Notes: a model not told the origin generated them from the letters alone. A stretch of 64,000 nt of DNA from Roridomyces roridus (GCA_029378245.1 JARKIF010000003.1:3162001-3226000), one strand, 5' to 3'. Counted from the stretch's first letter, positions 20,993 to 33,335 are shown. Made by a program: numbers and translations.

Positions 20993-23900
20993 TTAATGTG
21001 GATCACTGTTGACATGTGTGGGAAATGATACAGTGGATTTTGCAGGAGGTTTGACTGCTGTCCCATGCTCTAGGAGCAGCTTTGCAACATCCAGGTGGTC
21101 ATTTGCAGAGGCACGGAGCAGCGGAGTTGAGCCATACTTGTCGGCGGCATTGACTGCTGCCCCATGTTCCAGGAGCAGCTTTGCGACATCAAGGTGGCCC
21201 TTTGAAGAGGCATGGAGCAGCGGAGTCCGGCCATCCTTGTCGGCAAAATCAACTGCTGCCCCATACTCTAGGAGCAGCTTTGCAACATCCAGGTAGTCAT
21301 TTGCAGAGGCATGCCGCAGCGGAGTCCAGCCATCCTTGTCGGCAAAATCAACTGCTGCCCCATGCTCTAGGAGCAGCTTTGCAACATCCAGGTAGTCATT
21401 TGCAGAGGCATGCCGCAGCGGAGTCCAGCCACCCTTGTCGGCAGCATCGACTGCTGCCCCATGCTCTAGGAGCAACTTTGCAACACCAAGTTGACCATTT
21501 GCAGAGGCACAGAGCAGCGGAGTCAGGCTATCATTGTTGGCAGCATCAACTGCTGCCCCATGCTCTAGGAGCAGCTTTGCAACATCAAGGTGGGCATTTG
21601 CAGAGGCACGGAGCAGCGGAGTCAGGCTATCATTGTTGGCAGCATCAACTGCTGCCATGCTCTAGGAGCAGCTTTGCAACATCAAGGTGGGCATTTGCAG
21701 AGGCACGGAGCAGCGGAGTCCAGTCATCCTTGTCCGCAGCATCAACTGCTGCCCCATGCTCTAGGAGTAGCTTTGCAACATCAAGGTGGCCATTTGCAGA
21801 GGCATGCCACAGCGGAGTCGAGCCATACTTGCCGGCAGCATCGACTGCTGCCCCATGTTCTAGGAGCAGCTGGGCAACATCAAGGTGGCCATTTACAGAG
21901 GCATGGAGCAGTGCAGTCCAGCCATACTTGTCGGCAGCATCAACTGCTGCCCCATGCTCTAGGAGCAGCTTTGCAACATCCAGGTGGTCATTTGCAGAGG
22001 CACGGAGCAGCGGAGTCAAGCCATCCTCGTCGGCAGCATCGACTGCTGCCCCATGCTCTAGGAACAGCTTTGCAACATCAAGGTGGCCATTTGTAGAGGC
22101 ACAGAGCAGCGGAGTCCAGTCATCCTTGTCCGCAGCATCAACTGCTGCCCCATGCTCTAGAAGCAGCTTTGCAACATCAAGGTGGCCATTTGTAGAGGCA
22201 CAGAGCAGCAGAGTCCAGCCATCCTTGTCGGCAGCATCAACTGCTGCCCCATGCTCTAGGAGCAGCTTTGCAACATCAAGGTGGGCATCTGTAGAGGCAC
22301 AGAACAGCGGAGTCAAGCCATACTTGTCGGCAGCATCAACTGCTGCCCCATGCTCTAGGAGCAGCTTTGCAACACCAAGGTGGTCATTTGCAGAGGCATG
22401 CCACAGCGGAGTCCAGCCATCCTTGTCAGCAGCATCAACTGCTGCCCCATGCTCTAGGAGTAGCTTTGCAACATCCAGGTGGTCATTTGCAGAGGCACGG
22501 AGCAGCGGAGTCGAGCCATACTTGTCGGCAGCATTGACTGCTGCCCCATGTTCAATCAGCAGCTTTGCAATAGTAGGATGTTGCATATCTAAGGCAAGAT
22601 GCAGCACTGTCCGGGCACCCCGGTCAAGGACATCAACTGACACATTCCTAGAAACAAGCAAATACCACACCCCTCTTTCAAACCCAATCTCTGCACACAT
22701 ACAAATTGCTGGTATACTGTGGTCATTCCATGAAGACCCCTGTAATTGACACAACATGGTGTATTGGCTACTTCCATCCTCCAGCAGATGCATTGTTGCT
22801 GGGAGTAGTTGCTCCTGGTCTGTTTCATCACAGTGCTGGAAGTGCTTGAACCAGTATTTCCCTGAATATTGTGCAAGTGGGTACCCAATCCCAGTGTCCA
22901 GAGTCATAAGATCACTTTCTGCAAACACAAGGAGATAGCGGAGACAGGTTTGTGCAATGAACTTGTGTGAGATATTCTTGCTTAGATCAAAAATTGATCC
23001 ATGCTCTTGATGAAACTCGTTGGAAAGCACCCAGTCTTGAACGGATGAGTGGGCAAAACTGATTGATTCTTCCCATTCATTAGTGTTGATCACAATGAGT
23101 CCACCAAGCAACCCAAAAATCCGAGAATTTCCTGTGCGCCTGCCAGGGCAATGAAGTGATGCATCCAGATTGGAAAAGTCAAAATATGGCAAGTCCAATC
23201 GAAAGGCAATAGCATCTGCAAGCTCCTCTGGTGATAGCTCTCTTTCTGCAAAGACAAGCCACCGTAGTATGGCCTGAATGAAAACTGATGGCAATTTGGC
23301 TTCTGCCTTTGCACGTTCAAGGAAACGGCTGTAGATGCTGAAGAGATCAGCTGGCAGAGCTGCAAGGACCTCGTCCCATTCATTCTCCCAGAGACAATGG
23401 CGCAGCTCAATGATCAAGCAATCTGCCATGCGGAACCTGCTTATATCCTTAGTTGGAATCAACAATTTAAATTTGACTCACATTCCACTGCTCTGTTTCA
23501 CAATTTGTTTGGTGACTGAGTCGGCATGTTCACCATCATTAGACATCACCAAAATTTTACTGTGGACAAAAGATCTTATGTCCTCATCCAGGATCCATGC
23601 ATACAACTGTATGCAAGGAATGTCCTTGAAGCCTGTATGAAATTCCTGGCGAGGTTGACTTGTGAACAGCAAATGTGGGCACTTTTTGGCACAACCACTT
23701 AATCTGTTCACAAAGGCAACAAGACCTGCCCAATCCTTGTTGCGGCATTCATCCAGTCCATCCAGAACAATGTATGCCTGTCCCAGTTCTACAACCAAAT
23801 CATCAAGCACCTTTTGGAGATCTTGCCGAAGTGGCTGTATGGATCCATTTCCAAGCTGTTTATAAAGATTGGAAAGACAATCATGTGCAGCGTCTGACTT

Positions 23901-24520
23901 CCCAGCAAGCTGCCAGACAATGGAGCACAACATGATATCCAGGCTCTGTCTGTCAGGAATCCTGAAGTCAAAAAAGAAATATGAGACAGTATTGTCAGCA
24001 TCAATAAGGTCTCGAATAATTGTTGAGCTATTGATGTCAGTGGAGATAGTGCAGTGAAATAATTGAATTACCTGAGTACACTTTTCCCTGTTCCGGCTGA
24101 AAATGGATCAGATATGAAATGGACTCAAATCAGGCCAACATACAGATTCCCTGGATCTGCAAGCTGCCAGGTGTCTTTTTCCAACTCTCAAACTGACTAT
24201 GCTGAAGTAGCCAGGTTCCAGTATCCTGATGGCGATACTCTTGCAAGTCACGCTGTCTGTCCTGTGTATTTGGAGGTTGTCCCAACCACTTGAACAAATC
24301 TTCATCTGATCTTCACCAAAGATGAGCAAAAGATCTATAGCAGGAGAAAATGTGTCAAACCCCTGGATACTGTCATACAATGATAAATTAACTTGGCAAC
24401 AGGGTTGTCAAAGAGCATACATTTTGACATGGGGGCTCCCACCAGCACCACCAGCACCACCAATTTCACCCCCTGTTGCCCCTGGACCTCCTGGGCCACC
24501 TATGGCAACAGGTCATGATT
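20993..24520 (-). CDS. NACHT-ankyrin NLR protein, C-terminus frameshifted
   Basis: Read right to left there is a Gly-rich segment (GGAGGAGG, about 24430-24500), then the exon with LFKWLGQPPN and QFESWKKTPGSL to 24144. A 25-nt exon (24096-24072) completes the P-loop GISGTGKS. The exon 24027-23482 carries SYFFFDFR and the Walker B YIVLDGLDEC. The next exon from 23436 carries the winged-helix-like region and the ankyrin array. Fungal NLRs of this plan are intracellular receptors linked to non-self recognition and regulated cell death. Ten ankyrin repeats read in frame, then CCCC became CC in repeat 10 at about 21655. This two-base loss ends the frame a few residues later. Six more repeats (21658-20993) follow in the other frame. 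The N-terminal exon borders before 24310 are unsure. Confidence 0.75.
21050..22570 (-). repeat. near-identical 99-bp ankyrin repeat array
   Basis: Sixteen 33-residue units share LLLEHGAAVDAADK..G.TPL. At DNA level the units differ by few bases, mostly in the positions after TPL (LRAS, WHAS, LCAS, RHAS) and in the AND/TNG/ANA linker. Such identity implies recent unit duplication or gene conversion. Confidence 0.9.
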
Positions 24521-24774
24521 TTTCAGGATCCCACTCTGAAATTTTACACACCATGTATATGCACATCCCCCCCTCTTCTGACTTGGTGGATATTAGACAT
24601 CATGATTCCTGAAACAGGTCTGCAGAAAGTTATCCCATCAGATGGGACAAAAAAGGCAAAGAGAGCAGCTCACCGCAAGCAAAGAACTCAGAGAGGTGGC
24701 GGTAAGAAGCAAGGAAGATGCCACCATGCAGAGACAAACATATACAAGCTTCTCAGCAGGAAAACATGTACAAA

Positions 24775-24856
24775 TCAATAGCGGTGCAAACACGGTTCCC
24801 CTACTTACTCTGGGCGGATTATGACGCCGGGAGTGGAAATATCTGCCGGCGGCGGC
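24775..24856 (+). repeat. dispersed repeat, copy b
   Basis: About 80 percent identical by eye to 20840-20919 over 80 bp, including the GCGGATTATGAC and ATCTGCCGGCGG parts. It lies just upstream of the NLR start. Confidence 0.7.
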
Positions 24857-25266
24857 CGCGACGGCCCCCGGGCCCCAGTGGGTGATTGCATTTTAGATAA
24901 AGGACTGAGAGTAATGTGGGTCATGGTAGTTTCGTTCACCACAAGTTGTGGGGGATGGTTGTGAGGTCCGCGTCGATTACTTAGGGCGATCCTGACCCCG
25001 CAAGAACCTTCAAAGAAGCCGATGTATCGCACTCTAGCCCTAGGTGACCAGGTCAAGGTCTCGGAGTCTTGGGGGTAGGGCTCGGCACCGTAGGACTCTT
25101 GGGGATGTTTTCCGAAAACACCATCCCACCATCAAACATCGCCCCGCCTCTCCCAAGTTCTCACAATCATGAAAGGGTAAAAAACTGTAATTAGATGCAA
25201 TTGAAATAAAGATATATAATCCATCCCATCCGTACCGCACACACTCTCTCTCTCCGTACTATACCC
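24857..25266. other. intergenic, nothing recognised
   Basis: Between the NLR and the 3' end of the LRR gene. No feature seen. Confidence 0.4.
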
Positions 25267-28200
25267 TCAAGGCCCCTCGGGAACCGTCTTAGGGAACGAC
25301 GGCAACGTAGGCGAAAGCACGCTCATAATCGACGAAGACGAGCCCCGCCTCGAAATGTACGGCCTCGGCGGCGGCTTGTCGACAGCAACGGGAGATGCCG
25401 CTGACGACGGAGACGCGGGTGTCTCTTGCGGCTGCTCAGGTACATCAACGCCCGAGGTCTCGTTCACCGGCCGCGGGGGTGGACGCTCTACCATCGCCTC
25501 GAGGAGCTATCCGAAAAGTTAGCGTCAGGAAACTACACCCAGAAGCAAGGAGGAACGCACCTCTTTCCTCAATTCCTCTCCTGCATACTCCCCGTCCATC
25601 TCCTCCGGACCAAGCAGCACAGTACCCTTCCTGAATACCTCACCCTCCTCCTCGACCCAGCTTCGCGACCTGCATCAAAGTAAGTAAGCATGGATCCCAG
25701 AAAAGAGGTAGTAGGATACTATAACTCACCGGTTAGTAGGCGAATCAGGAACAACCGTCTCGTCATCCCCCTCCTCCCCCTCCTCTCCCTCCACGGGAGA
25801 GGAGAAATGCAGCTGATCCTCGATAGCATCCTCGCCCAGCATCAACGTCGGGCTAAGCACCTTCTCAGGCTCCTCAGGCTCCGGTATCGCACGCGCCTTG
25901 CCCTTGTCCACACGAGGCGTCGTCGGGATCCCATCCTCCAGAGCCGCATTATGCCCATTAGCGAGAGTGGGCTCCTGCGTGGGCGAGGCCATGTATGCTC
26001 CAGGTGCCCACTTGAGCCCCAGACCCGCCAACGTAAGCGTAGGCCTTCCCGGCGGTGGCACCCGCGCCACCATCGCCGTGAGCTCGTCGTTGACAGTGAG
26101 GAGCTCCTCCATCCTCGTCGGGTCCTCTGTTGCTAGTATGACGTCACCGAGCTCGCGGATGAGGTCCTTGGCGTCCTTCAGCACCGACGCCGGCGACGGA
26201 GGTATCATATTGTTGTTTGGCGGCAAGGGCACGAGCAGCGCCTCGACACGCGCCATGCAAGCGCGCGCTCGGACGGCAACGTCACCCTCAATCTGCCGAA
26301 TGAATCAATCAGTCCCCGACATCGCGCTCAAAAACGATTTCCTCACCTTCTTCTCCTCGTCAAGTCTTATACTCTTCGCCAACTCGCTCTCCTCAATCAT
26401 CCCCCACAAACCCTTGGCAAGCCCCCGCCCGCTCCCGCCCCCACTGCCCATGATCCCATTGAGCCCATTAAGCCCATTCCCCACCGGCGTACTCGGAGTC
26501 ATCAACTCCACAGGCGTCACCGCCCCCTCCCCACCATTCGCAGCCCTCTCCGCCCTCTCCGTATTCCTCACACACGCATTCAAAATATCCCTACACATCC
26601 TCGCACACGCCTCGTCCCCAGGTGGGATATTCAAATCCAGACACCGCATGACAAAGTTGGCCTCGATGCCTTTGCTGAGCGCCAACACGCCCGCAAGACC
26701 GAGGGTGTTCTCTGTGAGGTCGAGGTGCAGGAGGGACGCGCTCTCGGGGAGGAATTCGGCGAGGGCGATGGCGCCCGGTGATTGTAGGCCTGTCGCACTC
26801 AGGAAGAGTCGTTTGAGCGCGCTGTTGAGCGTAAAGGCCGTTCTTAGCGATTGGATCTGCGGAAAATGAGATGACGGAGCGCTGAGAAGCAAGGCAGGTA
26901 CTCACCCCCTCGAGCCCCGGCCCCGAGCAAGGATTCCTCGACAAGTCAAGCGTCTCCAGACAGGAATTGTATTTCTACATGCTCATCAGCATCGAGATCC
27001 TCGTACCAGAACGAAGAACATACCAATGCCTCTGCGAGGCTGACGAGACACGCCACGTCAAGCTTGTTATCAGCGAGATTGAGGACCTTGAGGGTCCGAT
27101 TTCGCTTGAGCACCTGCGCGATATACGTGATCCCATTCTGCAGTCAAGTCAGCATAGGCTCTTCGTGATAAGCAAGTAAAAGCACCTTCAAGTCATTCCC
27201 CTTCAAATCCAGCGTCCTCAGCGCCCCTACCCGCGGCAACGCGTCCAGCGCTCTGACCTTATCTAACAACGCGGTACTCGGCCCCGCCCTCTCCCGCCCC
27301 CTCTGCTCCTTCTCCCTCTGCTCCTTCTCTTTATCCAGCACAGGGACATGACGCGCTGTAACCCCGCCCTGCACACTACTCGCAACGACAGGCTGCCCAG
27401 GTGGCGGGCTCAACACGACGGGCGCAGACTGCTGCCGCCGCCTGGGAACGTAAGGCGTGTATGTCGTCTGCGCGGCGGTGATGGTCTGGGATGGATGTCG
27501 TGGTGGGGTTGGCGGCGGCTGATGACGTCCGCTGATACTTGTCGGGCCCAGGAGGGAGGGTGGAGGGATGGCGGGGAGCTGCTGGGCGCCAATTACGGGC
27601 GATGACGGGGTTTGGGGGGTGGAGGAGCCAGATCCTGGTACAGGCGCGTTGATAACGTCGGGGTAGTCGCGGATCATGAGTGCGAGGGCAACGGCGCCAG
27701 TGGGTCCAATGCGGTTATGTCGCAGAGAAATATTGCGCAGTGACGAGGTGCGTACGGCACGGGCTGCGATACTCGTTAGCTAGACAAGGCAGAGAAAGGA
27801 CTGGACTTGCATAACGACTCGAGGGCTGCAGCCCGGAGAGAGCAGTCGTCGAGCTTGAGAGATACAAGCCCGACGCCTCGCTCACGCTTGGGAGTGTCCC
27901 GCGGGTCCAGATTGTAGCCGAGACCATACCGCACGTCGTTGCCGTTGGAGGCATTCCGGATGGCAGCGTCCTCGGAGAGGAAGGAAGACGCAGCATCAGA
28001 GGTTCTGTGTATATCGTCAGTACAAGCCAGATGGGCAATAAGGGCAACGTACTTTTCAGCGGCACTAGGTGTCGGGACATACTCTCCCAAGGCGCCGACA
28101 ACGTATTCCACTGCCTTCTTGTCCAGTGCGTTGGATGATAGGTCGAGAAACGTCAGCGAGTGCGCCTTGACGAGGTACGCTCCGAGGAGCTTCCAAGCGC

Positions 28201-29065
28201 CCCGGAGCCGCCGATTCGAGGCGATCGAGAGGAAAGATAGTGAGTTTGGGATGAGGAGGGCATGGAGGATCGGCTTGAGGGTCTGAGATGGTGGGATGAA
28301 TGGGGAGGAGAAGAAAGCAGAAGTGGGGATGACTCACCAGCTCGTCGAGATCGCATTCTTTGAAGGTGGCTTTCCGTAGTCCCCACTCGATGCTCAGCAC
28401 GTCTGCAAGGATGGACGCACTCGTGAACGTGAGCTGCACTCCAGAAAAGTCCACACTGCGGGGATCCGTGGGCGGTGTATTCTGGGTCGTATGAGCCGAA
28501 TGTCTCGGACAGAAAAAAAAAGTCGACGCACCTTGAATGCCTTCATGAGACCCTTGTCGGGCGTCTCCTGGCATCCTTCGCAACACTCTCGATAGAAACT
28601 CTCCACCTTGTCCATCGCCCACCACTCTCCGTCATCCCCGCCCGGTCCCGTGCTGCTCGTGCGCACACTGGCACTGTCCCCCAGGCTCCCATTCATGCTG
28701 TTACTCCGGACGACCCTCCTCCTCCTCTCCCTCTCCCTGTCCTCGATAGCACGCTTCTCGTCTCGCAGCGCCGGCGTCGATGGTGGTGCCAGCGCTGATA
28801 TGGGATACACCACCGCAATCTCGGGCAGTATAAAATGTGCACGCTTGAGGACCCGTTCCTCCTCCTTTTCTTTGTCCTTGCCCACAGGGCCAGCAGGGCT
28901 CTCTGCAGGCAGAAATCGGCCAGTGAGTGTCGAGAGCCGGGAGAAGAGGCCTGTCTGCGGTGGCGGCGGCTTCTTCAGGATGCTGCGGCCGGGGATAGGT
29001 ATAATCACGGCCGAAGACGACGGTGACGGCGACGAGGGCCCAAGCGAGGGCGAATGCAGCGACAT
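25267..29065 (-). CDS. PPP1R37-like leucine-rich repeat protein
   Basis: Eleven exons join in frame to about 1094 residues: 29065-28532, 28481-28338, 28282-28053, 28004-27811, 27763-27186, 27137-27024, 26974-26906, 26856-26347, 26292-25730, 25669-25561 and 25506-25267. The N-terminus has SILKKPPPPQ and charged stretches. RNI-type leucine-rich repeats follow (LTFTSASILADVL, SLSFLSIASNRRL, LTFLDLSSNALDKKA, LVSLKLDDCSLRAAAL, LRNISLRHNRIG, LKVLNLADNKLD, CLETLDLSRNPCSGPG). A Pro/Ser-rich insert splits the repeats, and the acidic C-terminus is probably disordered. The intron 27810-27764 is GC-AG (GCAAGT donor, CTAAC branch point). Order and motifs resemble protein phosphatase 1 regulatory subunit 37, so a PP1-related regulatory role is plausible but inferred. 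It is the best-preserved long gene here. Confidence 0.8.
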
Positions 29066-29640
29066 GATGTGTTGGCGGTGTCTTCACTGGCGACGACGAT
29101 GGGGGGTAGACTGGAGTTTCGGGGTCATGGTCAAGGCGACATTAGCGAGATCACATGGGCCATCAAACTTCCCTCCCACTCGGACCTTGCTCTCATGCTG
29201 CTCTCATGTGTCTGGTTGGTCTCTGGCCAAAAAGATATTCGGAAACGCATCCAAATCATGGACGAACACCAAGTGCAATCCAGGAGCTCGAAAAGCAGAG
29301 AGATCAGAATGCTGTGACCTGTCGGCCCTCGGGGACGTCTTCCTTTCCAGCTCTCCAGCACCTCGTCGACAACGCCTGCTACCTCACACTCTCGTCACCT
29401 CTATATATGCTACTCATGCAAGTTTGTCGCTCGCGAATACGAATCGCGCTGGCCACTCGCTCGCTTTTGACGAACTTTATCAGGTTATCAGTCCGTCCGT
29501 GCGGTTCTCGAGTCTCCTCGAAGCTTGGCTCGAATTTGCACGCCGCCCTTGATTTCCAGTCACAATCTTGCTTATGGGTGCATGAATTGGAGGCGGAGAG
29601 CGCGGTGACGAAACGAGTAGGGCAGTTGACCAATTTGGAA
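29066..29640. other. intergenic, nothing recognised
   Basis: Promoter side of the LRR gene; no motif was assigned. Confidence 0.35.
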
Positions 29641-29648
29641 GCCGTGGA

Positions 29649-30080
29649 AGGGAACTACTAACAGTGGCACTCGGTGCACCCCTCCGCAAAAGCTGTATCG
29701 ACATTCTCCATAACTCTCCACGCCTCGTGGATACTCGGTCGGCATATGGGCCTGTCACACTCTGACAGGCTTTATCGGGACTCCGTGGTCCAGCCACACG
29801 TCCACACCACCCTCCGCCAGCTCCATGTCGGTTGTTCATCGTGGAAACATGGTTCACCAGAACCGGGACATATCCTTCGGATATCCGTCGCACGACACTC
29901 GAACTCTTCTTGGACCTGCAGAGTCTATGCGGAGCACGGATCCCTCCCAGCCTCGTCAGCCTCATCATACGAGCTCCATGGTATCGCGAAAGACTCGACG
30001 GAATTCTTTCTGCGGGCTGCGGGAAGGGTTATCTTCGGGCTGCGTTCCTATCCTTCACTGCACGTTGTTTCAATTGAATT
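29649..30080 (+). pseudogene. F-box/LRR-like gene relic
   Basis: One frame reads PLRKSCIDILHNSPRLVDTR, hits a TGA near 29764, then continues DIRRTTLELFLDLQSL and PPSLVSLIIRAPWYRERL. This is the style of the C-terminal region of Agaricomycete F-box proteins. No F-box and no start were found, so only a fragment remains. Confidence 0.3.
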
Positions 30081-30399
30081 CGGCTCGAGATGTCTTTTGT
30101 GTTTCCTGCGGAGAACTCGAAAAGTCGGAGAAGTTTAGAATGCAAATTGTTGATACGCCGGGAAGCCTGGTGGACGTTGCGATTGTCATTGGGTGGAACC
30201 GTTCAATCTGTGATCGTGCTGAGTGCGTTATCTGCCAATCTTTTATTATATCTGCGTCTGATTCTAATTCTCAGAGTCGTGTCTTGTAATAGATTCCTCT
30301 GCGAAAAGAACGTTAATGTCCAGTATCTCGTTCAACTCAGAACAAAAAAAAAATCCGGGACTACAGGATCGCCGATCGACGCCTTCACCTTCAAACCTC

Positions 30400-30960
30400 T
30401 ACGCCGACATGATCTTGTCCAAGTCTGAACTCATAACTCGGGGCTGAATCGGTCTGCGCTTTCGTTGTTTCTGGTATAATTTTTCTTTCACGAGGTTGGT
30501 CTCATCTCTCAGGCCGAGTCGGGTCCGTGTTTCAAGATCACAGATCTCAAGCGTAGTATTTCCTTTCAAACTCTCATCTCGGTACCTCATTCACAGGAAG
30601 AAGCGGCACTATCGGATAATGCTCAGTGAGTCTACCTCTTCCCTGGACTGTATCAATGTTTCTGATTCCAATTGAAGGTCTGGGCTGCGGATCGACTATC
30701 CATGTAGATGATCCACTCAATAGAATGCCTTCGACAACTACACTTCACTAGCGTATCATCGAAGCGCCGAATGGTATTTGGACAGAGGTTGCCCGTTCGA
30801 CTCGGGTCTGAACTTTCGTTGTTTGTGATGTATGTAATCTTTTCTTTCACGACGTGGGGCTCATCTCCCAGGCCGAGTCGGCTGTTCCTGTATATCGGTT
30901 CAAGATCACAAATTTCCAAGAGCATTCGGAGCAATATGTGATTCAATCCAGCCGTCTTTC
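30400..30960 (+). repeat. local duplication, about 140 bp, with a third piece at 35148
   Basis: 30400-30545 and 30770-30915 share TTTCTTTCACGA, CAGGCCGAGTCGG and GGTTCAAGATCACA-like blocks in the same order. The motif TTCCAAGAGCA.TCGGAGCAATATGTGATT (in parts at 30915-30945) returns at 35148-35178. No coding sense was found. Confidence 0.5.
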
Positions 30961-31131
30961 GAAGACGCAAGTGCTAAGATCTCCCATCTGAACACTTCGC
31001 TCGGCGCATGATTTTCAATTGGATTGAAGTGGCTGGCCCAGTCACGTTCATTGTTCAACAACAACTCATGTAAACAGGGCAGACCCACCGCTTCTGTTCC
31101 ATAGGATTCAACATCGTAGCGGTCCACGCCC

Positions 31132-32429
31132 TCAAACGAAATACGAGACCACCATCCCCTCCTCTCCCAACTCCATCGTCGCAGCGCTATACATCCCAAG
31201 CGGCACCTCGAGGCTCGACCTCCGCAGGTTCAACAACCGCCTCCCTTTCGTACACCTCACGCCATCCCGCTCCAACCGCACGTCGACGAACGACGTAGAC
31301 CCAAACGCCATGTCAAATCCGTACCCCGAGTATGTGAGGTCGGTGGATATCTGGGTGGTAGGTGCTGCGGCGTAGCTAGAGAGGAGTCTCAGTGTGGGTT
31401 CAGGCTGAAAATTCTCGGCATTCGACTCTCGGGGAGGAACGAATAGATAGGAGAAAACCTCTGAGCGAACGACGTCCTCGCCCAGATTCCTTGGATCCCC
31501 ACGGAGGAGCGTTGGGAAACTCTGCGTCGTCGTCGTCGTCTTCACCGGCGCGGACATGTGGACGCGGACAGTAAACGCGCCCCAGTATAGCGGGTGTTTA
31601 TACGCACGGAGTTCAAAACCGTGCTCTTTATGCGCCTGCTGGAATTGAATTGTTTTGGAGAGGACGGGTGTGCCGTGCTCGGCAAAGCTGGGGTTCCAAA
31701 TGGCTGGGAAGGAGGCGATGGGGTTCCATTGGAAGGAGGCGAGGGAGTAGACGTCGAGGAAGCGAAGGTGCTCGACGTCGGGGTCGGTGTATGAGATGAG
31801 AACGTGTTCTGCGAGGAGCACACATTGCGCCTGGGCGTCGCAATTAATTAGAATATTTCATGGGTAGAAAGGGACTCACACTGGGTGTGTTGAGTTTCAT
31901 CAAAGCGTACGTCTTGCAGCACGCAGAGACTCGGTGCGAATAACGCCAGATACACCGTCCCGTCGGCACCTCGCGTATAGCCAATCCTTCCCACCCACTA
32001 TCGCACAGCGTAAAGTACCGTCCCCCGGGGAGAAGGAGTGCAGACACTTGTTGGCCCAGTTGCTTCTCGAACCGCACGAGGACCTGCCGCTTGAGTTGAG
32101 GAACTGTGCCTGGACACCACGTTTTCGGGCCCAAGATTATCGACTTGACGAGGCCGATTAGCTCTTGGGTGCTGTGGGTGTCCAACTGCACTGATGGGTC
32201 CGCATCGAGGAATCCGCGGAGCTTGAGCTGGCGGACGAGGATGATCCAGAGTTGCTTGGATAGAGCAGATTGGCGGCTGGATTTGTTGAGCTGTTGAATG
32301 CTAGGTCAGTGTCCGCGGAGTGGATTCGTAAAACATCATACTCACCTGAGTAAAGGATAGGACGGTGTGGATGTCGCAGTAGGCAAGGATTTCAGCGACG
32401 ACGTACTCATTGAAGTGGTGGAACGGCAT
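31132..32429 (-). CDS. F-box protein
   Basis: Three exons, 32429-32346, 32290-31880 and 31830-31132, give 397 residues. The F-box is at the very N-terminus (FNEYVVAEILAYCDIHTVLS, continuing FTQLNKSSRQSALS over the first intron). The remainder has the WD/propeller-like or mixed strand pattern seen in many Agaricomycete F-box proteins, without a named domain. It is likely a substrate adaptor of an SCF ubiquitin ligase by family analogy. The ATG at 32429 was chosen because the frame upstream only offers TTG. Confidence 0.75.
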
Positions 32430-32626
32430 GAGGTGCTTGGAAAGACGACTCGGATGCCCATCAAATAAGTATCGAATTGAATAAACGCCGCTCTGTGAAA
32501 CCAGATGGACCAAGTTCGGTAGCCGTGAGCCAAAATTCCGCGTTTTACTAATCCAAGTACGTATCCCCGTTGTTGACCGATAGCGGGTCCATAGCTTGTC
32601 GTCGCCCAGGAGTCGTCAAAGAACCA

Positions 32627-32752
32627 ATCCATAGCGGTGCAAGCACCGTTCCCCTACTCTGGTTGCGGATCCACGTCGGATCAGTGGCACAAAGTGAATC
32701 GGGTGCATTGATGTACATACCTGCCGATCCGCTGCCGGCGGTTACATCAACA
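32627..32752 (+). repeat. dispersed repeat, copy c
   Basis: The first 35 bases match copy a at 20840 almost exactly (ATCCATAGCGGTGCAAGCAC). A TGCCGGCGG part near 32745 matches the far end of copies a and b, with more divergent DNA between. It lies upstream of the F-box gene. Confidence 0.6.
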
Positions 32753-33009
32753 ATTTTGCCTGGTGGGAACATTCTCTCGGAGCAGTTTGTGGGTCACGTC
32801 GCCTAATCACAATGAGGTCAAAATTCATGATTTGATGCACACCCTTGTAGGAGATCACATATTCAGCCCCACAGAACCCTCCTCTTGACAGAGTAGGGGA
32901 TGAGTTGCCCGCCAATGCCTGATCAGTGCCGGCTTACTCAGTAGAAGCTCGAGGAGGGACCCCAGGTTGCATCATAGAATTTAGAAAGAAGTCTTCGTAA
33001 GCGGAGGTT
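32753..33009. other. intergenic, nothing recognised
   Basis: No gene seen. CAGAGTAGGGG at 32889 is an inverted match to CCCCTACTCTG of repeat copy c. Confidence 0.35.
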
Positions 33010-33290
33010 TTTATTCGCTGTCGACTCGGCGACGGCCACTCGGAAAGAAAGGAGCCAATGCACGTTCAAGTTCAGCGAGATACGAGGATGGGCGGTTCAG
33101 TCTAGAATGGACGTAGAGTGAACGCTGAACGGGCGCAAGTATCCGAGATGGTCTCCAACGTAGCTTTACTCTTGAGTCTCAAGTAGATTCGCACATAGGC
33201 GAGGCATAGAAAAGCTTCCTCGAGAGAGAGCTGGTGTTGGGAGCCCGGAGAAAAGTGTTCGTCACGTTGATGGCCTGACATGAGCGATTG
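33010..33290 (-). pseudogene. SDR gene relic (copy of the 50.4-51.5 kb gene)
   Basis: 33016-33290 follows 50690-50985 base for base in long runs: GTCGACTCGGCGACGG, then TATCCGAGATGG.CTCCAA, GGCTTTACT-like, AGGCGAGGC and GTTCGTCACGTT. In the SDR gene these encode the stretch around the catalytic Tyr and the exon after it. Here the frame is broken by many changes. Confidence 0.6.
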
Positions 33291-33291
33291 G

Positions 33292-33335
33292 CAAGCGAAG
33301 GACTTGCGACTGCAAGCGAAGGACTTGCGACTGCA
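33292..33335 (+). repeat. tandem repeat, about 2 x 21 bp
   Basis: GCAAGCGAAGGACTTGCGAC occurs twice in a row. The two halves contain the inverted pair GCAAG / CTTGC. Confidence 0.7.

Noticed and set aside
21050..22570. CRISPR-like array
   Set aside because: Units are contiguous 99-bp coding repeats with no spacers, in a eukaryotic genome.
21181..22749. 522-residue plus-strand ORF over the ankyrin array
   Set aside because: It is the antisense shadow of the 99-bp repeats; its repetition simply mirrors the minus-strand ankyrin units.
25898..26869. 323-residue plus-strand ORF
   Set aside because: Antisense of LRR-gene exons 8 and 9, which join to the other exons in frame.
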